From NCBI GenBank assembly GCA_964502175.1, contig CAZCVE010000003.1, forward strand, positions 124,001 to 188,000: a stretch of 64,000 nucleotides of DNA, written 5' to 3'. How positions within the stretch are numbered: position 1 is the stretch's first letter; the number at the start of each line of letters is the position of its first letter. The stretch is from JAFLCL01 sp964502175 (GTDB lineage: Bacteria > Myxococcota_A > Polyangia > Polyangiales > Sandaracinaceae). The notes under the pieces were generated by a model. The model was not told where the DNA came from, did not search any database, and saw nothing but the letters and a program-made list of their open reading frames with translations. This document shows positions 24,818 through 33,757 of the stretch, piece by piece. The position numbers and the translations under genes were made by a program.

Positions 24818-26721
24818 GGAGCGCCTGCGGGGCTCGCCGTCGCGTCGGTCGCCGCTGCGGTCGCGGGCGCGGTGCGCTTGGCGCGTCGCTCGGCGTCTGC
24901 GCGACGCACGCGCGCCACGTGGAGCTCGATGCCGATCCAGAGGCCCAGCGTCGCCACGCCGTAGCCGCCGATGCCGAGGAACGCGAAGAGGACCGTCTCC
25001 ATCGGCGCGTGGTCCGACAGGAGGATGCCCGACCAGAGCGGACCGATCGGCGAGAGCGCCATCAGCGGAGGCAGGCGGTTGCCGTAGTCGAAGACGTTGG
25101 GCTGGAGCATCAACGAGAGCAGCACCGGCACGAGGATGGCGGTGGCGAGCGTGACGAGCGCGAGCAGGCGCGCGACCACGCCGTTGCGGCTCCACAACCG
25201 GAAGACGATCGCGAGCGTCGTGAACGCGCTCGCGCAGAGCGCGTTGCCCACCCCGAGCACGAAGAGCGCAGCGTCGCCGTCGTCTCCGACGGAGAGCCCC
25301 GGCGAGGCCGCATGCCGCGCGAGGACGGTGACCGCGCCGACGCCGAGCGGCGGCAGCATCGCGAACACGATCGCGAAGCGCGTCGTGCCTCCCGCGCCGG
25401 GGCCCACGATCGCGAGCAGCTTCTCGAGCACCGACGGCTTGCTGCGCGCGCGCGGCGGCAGCGGCGGCTCGTTCGCGAAGGTGAGGCCGATGAAGAGGCC
25501 GAGGAGGCCCGCCATCATCGTCATGAAGATCCCCATGTGGGTCACGCCCGGCATCCCCGGATAGACGAGCCCGATCGGGATGGCAGCCGCCACGACGCTG
25601 GCCGGCGACACGAAGGCGGCCCACTGCTTGAGCGGCGTCGAGCGGTCTTCACCCGGATGACGCAGGCCCGCGACGGACGACGCGAGGAAGAACCAGATCG
25701 TCGAGCCGAACACGAAGCCCGGAAGGAGCACGAGCGCGGCCCAGCCGTCTGGCGTGTCGATGCGCTGCGGGAACGCCTCCGCGAACCAGAACGGTCCGTC
25801 GAACGGCACGCCCCACTCGCGCTGGGCCTCTTCGCCCATCGCCGTGATCATCCCCGTGAGCATCATCGCGACGGGCACGAAGAGCACGGTGGAGAGCACG
25901 ATCGCGATGCGCGTCGAGTCGAGGCGCGCGGAGATCGCGAGGCCCCACGAGACCGCGGTGGCGAGGATCACGAGCGTCCAGAAGAACGCGACGAGCACGG
26001 CGCCCGGAGAGACGCCGCCGAAGAGGAACGCGACGCCGATCACGGGCGCGATCGCGACGACGATGAGGACGATCGATCCGAAGTACGCGATGAATTTGCC
26101 CCAGACGATGTGCCACGCGCCCATGCCCGAGAGCACCAACGACTCGTAGGTGCGCGTCTCGCGCTCGGTGGTGATCGCGGTCGCCGCGTACGACGGCGCC
26201 ACGAGACACAGCACGCCGAGCACGAGGCCGAAGAAGATGTGGAAGAGCGCGCTCCCCACGTCGGCAGGCGCGGTGTTGCCTTCGCCGATCATCGCGCCGC
26301 CGAGCAGCACGGAGACCGCCACCACGCCGGTCAGCAGGTAGAGGAAGCGGATGAACAGCGCCGTGCGGAACGTGGCGCGCAGCTCCTTGAGGAGGATCGG
26401 GTTCGGATCGCGCAGCGGCGCGAGCACGAGCGCCCTCACGCGATCGACGAACGACGGAGCCGCGACGGCCTGAGGCGCGAGCGAAGGCCGAGAGCGCCGA
26501 GGACCATCGGGGTGGGAGACGCGCGGGCTCTCCACTGCAGGCGCGGAGGCGGAAACTGGAACCAGGTCCGGAATCGGATCCGGAATCGGACCCGGATCCG
26601 GAACCGCATCCGGAACCGCATCCGGACCCGGATCGGCATCCGGACCCGGATCGGCAGCCGGACCCGGATCGGCAGCCGGATCCACTCGCGGCTCCTCGGG
26701 AGACTCGTTCGGGTCGCTCAC
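24814..26721 (-). CDS. ABC transporter permease with Pro/Asp-rich N-terminal repeat
   Basis: This is a 635-residue multi-span permease of the ABC-2/GldF-like type, translated from GTG 26721 (GTGA overlap with the ATPase stop). The first 85 residues are a low-complexity 'DPGPxADPGP' repeat, cytoplasmic and probably disordered. Then come 'NPILLKELRATFRTALFIR', the amphipathic entry typical of ABC-2 permeases, and about 12 hydrophobic helices. The tail is Ala/Thr-rich. With the adjacent ATPase it should form an exporter; the cargo is unknown. Fusion of two permease halves into one chain is suggested by a second block of helices starting near residue 420. Confidence 0.82.
   Translation of the reverse strand: MSDPNESPEEPRVDPAADPGPAADPGPDADPGPDAVPDAVPDPGPIPDPIPDLVPVSASAPAVESPRVSHPDGPRRSRPSLAPQAVAAPSFVDRVRALVLAPLRDPNPILLKELRATFRTALFIRFLYLLTGVVAVSVLLGGAMIGEGNTAPADVGSALFHIFFGLVLGVLCLVAPSYAATAITTERETRTYESLVLSGMGAWHIVWGKFIAYFGSIVLIVVAIAPVIGVAFLFGGVSPGAVLVAFFWTLVILATAVSWGLAISARLDSTRIAIVLSTVLFVPVAMMLTGMITAMGEEAQREWGVPFDGPFWFAEAFPQRIDTPDGWAALVLLPGFVFGSTIWFFLASSVAGLRHPGEDRSTPLKQWAAFVSPASVVAAAIPIGLVYPGMPGVTHMGIFMTMMAGLLGLFIGLTFANEPPLPPRARSKPSVLEKLLAIVGPGAGGTTRFAIVFAMLPPLGVGAVTVLARHAASPGLSVGDDGDAALFVLGVGNALCASAFTTLAIVFRLWSRNGVVARLLALVTLATAILVPVLLSLMLQPNVFDYGNRLPPLMALSPIGPLWSGILLSDHAPMETVLFAFLGIGGYGVATLGLWIGIELHVARVRRADAERRAKRTAPATAAATDATASPAGAP
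26566..26690. repeat. Imperfect 6-18-base tandem repeat in the permease N-terminus
   Basis: Repeats of the CGGACCCGGATCGGCA type, with internal CCGGATCC and CCGGAACC units, encode the alternating Pro/Asp linker of the permease. The last three copies (about 26636-26686) are nearly identical, which points to recent slippage. Confidence 0.7.
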
Positions 26722-27647
26722 TGGAGCTCTCCCTTCGTCACTTCGAGGAAGATGCGCTCGAGATCGTTCTGGTCGGGCTCGACGCGCACGATGCGGAGCT
26801 TCTCGCGCACCGCGAAGTCGACGATGTCCGCGAGGGCCTCGTCGCCGCCTTGGTACTGCATCGCGTACGCACCGTCCGGATCGCGCTCGACGTTCATCAC
26901 GTGCGGCGCCTTCGCGAGCAGCTTGTCGACGCCGTCGGGTGGTGCGAGCAAGCGGACCTTCACGCCGCGCTCGGGACGCAGGCCGCGGCCGATCGTGTCG
27001 ACGCTGCCGGAGGCGACGACGCGACCCCGCTCGAGGATCGCGACCGACGTACACATGTCGGAGAGCTCGGTGAGGATGTGGCTCGAGAGCATCACGGTCT
27101 TGCCGAGGCGACGCAGCTCTTCGATCAGCTCGCGCATCTCGATGCGCGCGCGCGGATCGAGGCCGTTCGCCGGCTCGTCGAGGATGAGGACCTTCGGGTC
27201 GTGGAGGAGCGTGCGCGCGATGGCGAGGCGCTGCTTCATGCCCTTGCTGAGCGCTTGCACGAGTCGATCACGCACGGCGCCGAGCTCGGTGAGCTCGATG
27301 ACGGCTTCGATCGTGCGACGACGCTGGCCGAGCACGATGCCGTGCGCCGCGGCGAAGAACTCGAGGTACTCGTCGACCGTGATGCGGTCGTAGACGCCGA
27401 ACGAGTCCGGCATGAAGCCGAGCACCTTGCGGACCTCGTCGGGGTGCTCGACGACGTCGATGCCCTGCACGATCACGCGGCCCACGTCGGGCTCGAGCAG
27501 CGTCGCCATCATGCGGATCGTCGTGGTCTTGCCCGCGCCGTTGGGGCCGATGAAGCCGAAGATCTCGTTCGACGGGACGACGAGCGAGACGTCGGTCAGC
27601 GCGCGAAAGCTCCCGAACCAGTGGCTCACGTTCTCCACGAGGATCAC
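26718..27647 (-). CDS. ABC transporter ATP-binding protein (GldA/CcmA-like)
   Basis: This is a 309-residue nucleotide-binding domain with Walker A 'GPNGAGKTT' (34-42), Q-loop region 'LGFMPDSFGVYDRITV' (Gln replaced by Pro-Asp), signature 'LSKGMKQRL', Walker B 'VLILDEPANGLDP' and H-loop 'LSSHIL'. The C-terminal 90 residues ('GVKVRLLAPPDGVDKLL') form the extra domain of ABC-2/Gld-type exporters. It powers the permease encoded next, with which it overlaps by GTGA. Its own ATG overlaps the upstream gene's stop by ATGA. Confidence 0.9.
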   Translation of the reverse strand: MILVENVSHWFGSFRALTDVSLVVPSNEIFGFIGPNGAGKTTTIRMMATLLEPDVGRVIVQGIDVVEHPDEVRKVLGFMPDSFGVYDRITVDEYLEFFAAAHGIVLGQRRRTIEAVIELTELGAVRDRLVQALSKGMKQRLAIARTLLHDPKVLILDEPANGLDPRARIEMRELIEELRRLGKTVMLSSHILTELSDMCTSVAILERGRVVASGSVDTIGRGLRPERGVKVRLLAPPDGVDKLLAKAPHVMNVERDPDGAYAMQYQGGDEALADIVDFAVREKLRIVRVEPDQNDLERIFLEVTKGELQ

Positions 27648-29706
27648 TGCGCACCTCCCGTGGCGTCGTTCGAGAGCGGCGCCGATGGAGGCGCGCTGCT
27701 CAGCTCGGGCAGAGGGACATAGAGCGCCATGCCAGGCATGCGCGGGACGACGCGCAGGATGCGCACGTCGAGCTCGGGGCTGAAGCTCGGGTTGGCCGCG
27801 GGCTCGGACGTGGGGTCCACGCGCGCGTACAGCACCGGCAGGATGCCGGACGACGGCGACTCCGTGCTCATCGCCATCATCGCGTTCACCGCGGCGCGGG
27901 CGTCGCTCCGGTAGCCGAGCGTTCCGAGGAAGGCGTCGGCGCCCGCCCAGTACTGTGCCGTCGGCCGATCTCCCACCGCGAGGTAGCTGGTCGCGACCGT
28001 CGGTACGTCGACGCTCACGCCGGGAGCGACCTCGCCGATCGCGTACACGCCACCCGCGAGGTCCGTCATGAACGCGCCGTGGAGCGGCTGAGACGAGTCG
28101 TTGCGCACCCGCGCGATGCGCGAGCCGTCGAGCTCGAAGCGGATGGCGCCGCCGATCGAAGGTGTCGCGTCTTCACGCACGAACGCCGTCTCCCACAGGC
28201 CCGCGCGCATCGTCTCGAGCGTGCGGCGCTCCGCGCCTTCGCGGATCAGCGGCCCCTCTCCGGCGCCGTTCGAGCCGATGCGCATCGCCACCGCGCCGGG
28301 CGCGAGCTCCACGTCGACGGCCGCAGGGCGCGTGTAGAAGTAGCCCGTGTAGCGACGCGACGTGCCGGTGTCGGAGCCCTCGACGATGTCGACGAACTCG
28401 ATGCGCCGGTAGCGCATCTGCACGCCCTTGCCGACGTAGCCTACGAAGAAGGTCGCCATGACGCAGAGGAGCGCGAGCACGGGCGTCGTCACGAGCGCGA
28501 GCGTGGGCTGCTTGCGTCGCTCGACGATCGTGAAGTTCACCGGGCCGACGAGCACCACGTAGAGGAGCAGCACGATGCCCACGAGCACGAGCGCGGGCCG
28601 GTAGCCCTCGTTCGGATCGAGCGCAGTGCGCACGAGCGCGACGTTGGGGCCCGGCGTCCACTCGTCGAGCGGACGATCCGCGCCGCGCGCGAACGTGAGG
28701 TAGGGGTGCACGCGATCGTCGCTCGCGGCGATGGATCGCGCGATCGCGCGGAAGACCTCGGCGGTCTCGGGGCGGTTCACGACGCTCGCGTCGGAGAGGT
28801 CGAGATCCGTGATCCACACGACGCCGAAGCCCACGCGCACCTGGCAGCCGAAGACGTCGCGCGTGGCGTCCGGGGGACACGCGAGCGGCAAGAGCGGGAC
28901 GCCCAGCGCGGGTCCGAGGTTCGGCGTGGCGGCCTCGGCGCGGGTGAGCGAGCCGACGGTGCGCCTCAAGAACGGATGATCGAGATCCGCGGCGCGCGTG
29001 GGCATCACCACGAGGTGTCCGCCCGCGCGAACCCAGGCCTCGAGCGCGGCGAGCTCGGGCTCTCCCGCGCGTCCGAGCGTGGTCACGGTCCCCACGGCGA
29101 AGAGCACGTTCGACCAGCCCGCGGCGCTGTCGGGCAGGAGGAGATCGCCCGAGCGCGGATCCGTCGAGGCGATGCCGATCGGCACGTCTACGTCGCGCGA
29201 GCCGCTGCCGTAGTAGGCGGCCGTGGGATCGGTCGTGGTCACGCGCGTGCCCACGAGCGGAGCGCGCAGGCGCGGCGGATCGTCGAGCACCACGATCGGC
29301 CGCGCGGAGCCGGCGTAGTTGAGCGCTGTCGTGGTGCTCGCGAGCGTCGAGCCAGCGACGCGGTAGCTGACCGTGAACGACAAGCCGTCTTCGAACGCCG
29401 GAACGGTGAGCGACGTGACGCGGCCCTCGCGCGCGGGGAGATCGAGCGGCGCGCGGTGCACCGACACGAGGTGATCCCACGTGCGCGCTTCGACGGTGAC
29501 CTCTCCCTGGAGCGCGCTCTGCGTGCGGTTGGTCGCGCGGACGACGAGCGTCGTGTAGCCGCCGCTGAGGAACGCGTCGTGGCCGAAGATGCCGTCGGCC
29601 TGGAGGTCGACCGGCGGCGGCTCCTGCGCGCGCGCGGACGACGCCGGCGCGAGCGCGCAGAAGAGGACGCCCGCGATCAGCGCGAGGGCGAGTCGAGCGA
29701 GCTCGC

Positions 29707-29710
<4 letters not shown>
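27644..29710 (-). CDS. Large secreted/membrane protein with central membrane helices, operon-specific
   Basis: This 688-residue protein has a Sec signal ('LARLALALIAGVLFCALA...ARAQ') and a periplasmic beta-rich domain. A GATase-like/DUF4350-like segment follows ('WSNVLFAVGTVTTLG', 'LEAWVRAGGHLVVMPTRA'). Two membrane helices near 365-420 ('ALVLVGIVLLLYVVLVGPVNF' region and 'LALVTTPVLALLCVMATFFVG') precede another extracytoplasmic domain. The 'GPVNF' between the helices is typical of proteins found beside MoxR/ABC genes in myxobacteria. No catalytic residues are evident. It overlaps both neighbours by 4 bases (ATGA at both ends). A role as extracytoplasmic partner of the exporter is an inference from position. 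Confidence 0.75.
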
Positions 29711-30725
<1,015 letters not shown>

Positions 30726-30729
<4 letters not shown>

Positions 30730-32702
30730 GGAATCTCGGTCCTTTCCTGGGTGCCGCTCGGGGCACTCGTGCTGCCGCTCGTTCCGCTGGCGCCCGCGGC
30801 GCCGGGGCGGGAGCCGCCGAAGTACGTGCGCACGTGGTCGCGATAGTCCTCGGGGATCGGCGCGCGCTCGATCGCGCCTTGCTCGCCGCTGCCGCCGGGA
30901 CCCGTGGCCTCGCCCGCGGGACCGGGCTCGCCGGTGGTGGGATCGATCCACTCGTAGCTGCGCTGCGAAGGCTGTCCGGGGAGCTGACGAGGACGCACGC
31001 GCGCGAGCGTTCCGTCGCCGCCGAGATCGTCGGTCTCTCCGCCGCCCGGGCCGCGTCCACCACCCGGTCCCGGGCCGCCGCCGCCCTGTCCTTGGCCCTG
31101 ACCCTGTCCTTGGCCCTGACCCTGACCCTGTCCTTGGCCCTGGCCCTGGCCCTGACCTTGTCCCTGACCTTGGCCCTGACCTTGTCCCTGACCTTGGCCC
31201 TGACCTTGGCCCTGACCTTGGCCCTGACCTTGTCCCTGGCCCTGACCTTGTCCCTGGCCCTGACCTTGTCCCTGGCCCTGGCCTTGTCCCTGACCTTGTC
31301 CCTGGCCCTGACCTTGTCCCTGGCCGGGGGTGGGGATGCCGCCCTGGCCGATCTGGACCTGCAGCTGATCGAGGTGCTCGAGGGCCTCGCGCAGCTGACG
31401 CTCCATCTCGTCGGCCGTCATCGGCTGCGCGTCGCCGCCTTGTCCTTGCTCGCCGCCGCCTTGGTTCTCGCCGCGCGGCGCGTCGCGCATCGCCTGCGCG
31501 AGCCGGTCGCGCTCTTCTTGGCTGAGGCGTCCCCACGCGTCGCGCATCGCGTCGACCATCGCGCGATCGAGCTCGCTCGCGTCGCCTTCGCGCTCGAGCG
31601 AGTCGAGGCCCGCCTCGAGACCCTGCGCGAGCTCGGGCATCGACTCGGCGAGCTCGCGCGCGAGCTGCGCCTGCTCCGCGCGGTGTCGCAGCCGCGATTC
31701 GCTCTCGAGCAACGACTCCGAGAGCTCTTCGTCGCCTGCCTCGCGCGCCGCGCGGGCTGCGTCTTCGAGAGCCTCACGCGCGCGCTCGCGATCGCTCGAC
31801 TCACGCCGCGCCGCGGCGCGCTCCGCCGCCTCCGCGAGCGCCTCGAGATCGCGCTGCCTCACGGCCTCCGCCATCTCGGTCTCTTCTGCGAGCGCCTCGG
31901 CCGCATCTTCTTGCGCGCGCTGCTCGCGGGCCTCGTGCGCCTCCTGCGCCGTCTCGAGCGTCTGTCGCAGCTGCTCGACGCGATCGAGCGCCTCGCGACG
32001 CTCGGTGCCATCGGCGAGCGCCTCGCGCAGCTCACGCGCCTCGCGCGCGGCCTCTTCGAGACGACGACGCTCGACCTCGTCGGTCACGCGCTCGGGCAGG
32101 CGCTCGATGCGCTCGAGCACCTCGGTCTCGCTCGTCTGCACCGTGTCGGTGCCCGGATCGGGCGGCCTCGGCGCAGGGATCGGCACGGTGAACGCTGCGA
32201 TGAACGTCGCGAGCGCCACGAGCAGCGCCCACGCGTCGCCTCGCACGACGCGCGGCGAGATCGCGCGCGGGGTCGCCTTCTCGAGCAGCGAGGTCGCGCT
32301 CGTCATCGTCCGCGCGAAGAGCGGCAGCGCGCGCGCGTCGGGGCCGAGCTCGTACGCGCTCACGATCGCCTCGCCGCCCTCGAGTCGTCGGTCGATGAAC
32401 AGCACGAGATCGCTCTCGCTCGGCAGCGTGCGGCGCGCGCGCCACGCGCCGACCAGCGGCGCGAGCGGGAGCAGCACCAGCCACGGCCAGCGCGGCATGG
32501 CCGGCACGACGAGCGCCGCGACGAGCGCGGTCGCCCCGAGCACCGACGCGACGAGGACGGTCGCCTCGAGCGCGCCGCGGGCGAGGAGCGCGCGCTCCAC
32601 CGAGGTCACGAGACCGTGCAGCCCGGGCAGACTCGTGGCGTCGCGCCTCGCGGTCATGTCCTCGGTGGGACGCTGCTTCTCTTCGAGAGTTCCCGTGTTC
32701 AT
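30726..32702 (-). CDS. Coiled-coil membrane protein (DUF4175-like) with about 40 Gly-Gln repeats
   Basis: This 658-residue protein is the first gene of the eight-gene unit. Two helices near 45-90 ('LVASVLGATALVAALVV', 'WLVLLPLAPLVGAW') and one near 160 ('LLVALATFIAAFTV') anchor it. Residues about 190-420 are highly charged Glu/Arg/Ala coiled coil. Then follow some 40 (Gly-Gln) dipeptides, a Gly/Pro hinge and a C-terminal segment with 'RSYEWIDPTTGEPG' and 'IPEDYRDHVRTYFGG'. The last motif is shared by proteins found next to MoxR genes, where it is thought to be a docking tail. The architecture suggests a long flexible arm in the envelope. An upstream lipoprotein gene ends 63 bases before, so the operon promoter is not obvious. 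Confidence 0.78.
31084..31325. repeat. Hexanucleotide tandem array encoding poly(Gly-Gln)
   Basis: About 40 consecutive 6-base units, on the coding strand GGN-CA(A/G) with varying third bases, fill 31084-31325. Synonymous drift between units shows that the dipeptide is maintained by selection and has not merely arisen by fresh slippage. Read on the other strand, the array gives a long Leu/Thr/Ala/Ser frame that I consider spurious. Confidence 0.9.
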
Positions 32703-32765
32703 GTGGCTCGGACCGAGAACACGACGTCGAGCGTGGGTGCTTCCACGATCACGCGTGCGGGAAGA

Positions 32766-33671
32766 TCAGAGCGTCATGTCGCGTACGCGCCAGTAGAACT
32801 GCCCCTGATCCGCGGCGACCTTGATCACCGTGCAGCCCGCGCCGTCCACGCCCTCGAGCGAGGTGACGGTCGTGCGCTGTCCGACGAACGGCTGCATCTC
32901 CGGCGACCAGTTGAGCTCTTCTTCGGCGCCCGGCGCGACCATGCCGCCCTGGCCGTTGGGCCCCGTGTAGGACGAGTGCGCGCCGAGCATCACGCTCGAC
33001 CCGATCGAGAGCGGGCCGAACAGCGCGACGCCCGATCCGCACTCGCGCGGGATCGCGCCGCCGCCGCTCGGAGGCGGGAGCGAGGGCGGAGGCGGCGCGC
33101 CGAGCGTGCCCGCGGTGACCGTCGGGTTCGTCGTGAAGCCCATGGTGAAGCCAGCGCCCGTGGCAGACGCGTTGTAGGTGCCGACGTAGACCTGGTGCGC
33201 GCCCGCAGGAAAGGCGCCGGAGACCATCGGGTTCGGGTAGCCGCCGCCGTCGTCGTCACAGAGCACGCGTCCATCGGAGAGGCGAACGATCAGCGTGGTG
33301 TCCTGCGGCGAGCTCACCACGATGCGCAGGTTCGGGATCGCTGCGGCCGTCGTCAGCGTGACGTTCGGCGCGCCCGCGATGGTGCCGCGGCACATCGAGC
33401 CCATCGTGCTCGCGTCGATCGGACCGCCCGCGTTGCCCACGACGAGCGTCGGATCCGGAGCGAAGCCGGGCGCGAGCGTGATCGCGGTCGCGCCGACCGG
33501 TGGCGGCAAGGTCGGCACGGTGCCGCCGCCGCCGCCGCCCGGCGAGGTCACCGGAGGCGGCGGAACGTTCGGCACGCCGCCGAAGCAGCAGCCTGCGGCC
33601 GCGACCGAGAGGGCGATCGAGCCCAAGGCACCTGCGGTACGCGTCGCCCAGATCTGCACGCGGTCGATCAC
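32766..33671 (-). CDS. Lipoprotein with PPC-like beta-sandwich domain
   Basis: This is a 301-residue lipoprotein from GTG 33671, preceded by GAGGAGG. The signal 'GALGSIALSVAAAGC' has lipobox AAGC. Pro/Gly linkers ('PPPPVTSPGGGGGG', 'PPPPSLPPPSGGG') flank a domain with 'IPNLRIVVSSPQDTTLIVRL', 'RVLCDDDGGGYPNP' and 'GAHQVYVGTYN'. That is the pattern of pre-peptidase C-terminal (PPC)-type sandwiches that bind ligands or stabilise secreted enzymes. A second small domain with two Cys ends the protein. No catalytic residues were seen. It lies between the beta-helix lipoprotein and the eight-gene operon on the same strand. Confidence 0.75.
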   Translation of the reverse strand: MIDRVQIWATRTAGALGSIALSVAAAGCCFGGVPNVPPPPVTSPGGGGGGTVPTLPPPVGATAITLAPGFAPDPTLVVGNAGGPIDASTMGSMCRGTIAGAPNVTLTTAAAIPNLRIVVSSPQDTTLIVRLSDGRVLCDDDGGGYPNPMVSGAFPAGAHQVYVGTYNASATGAGFTMGFTTNPTVTAGTLGAPPPPSLPPPSGGGAIPRECGSGVALFGPLSIGSSVMLGAHSSYTGPNGQGGMVAPGAEEELNWSPEMQPFVGQRTTVTSLEGVDGAGCTVIKVAADQGQFYWRVRDMTL

Positions 33672-33757
33672 TCGTCCTCCTCTGCCCGAGCGGGCGCCCG
33701 GATGGTACGCGAACGGCACCTCTTTCGTCCCCCGCGAAACCTCGGAATTCGCGCGCC

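Noticed and set aside
24406..27393. 995-residue plus-strand frame opposite the ABC/DUF58 genes
   Set aside because: Antisense to four well-supported genes; Arg/His-rich composition is typical of the mirrored codon pattern.
31084..31325. CRISPR-like array
   Set aside because: Units are 6 bases with no spacers and lie inside a coding frame as Gly-Gln codons.
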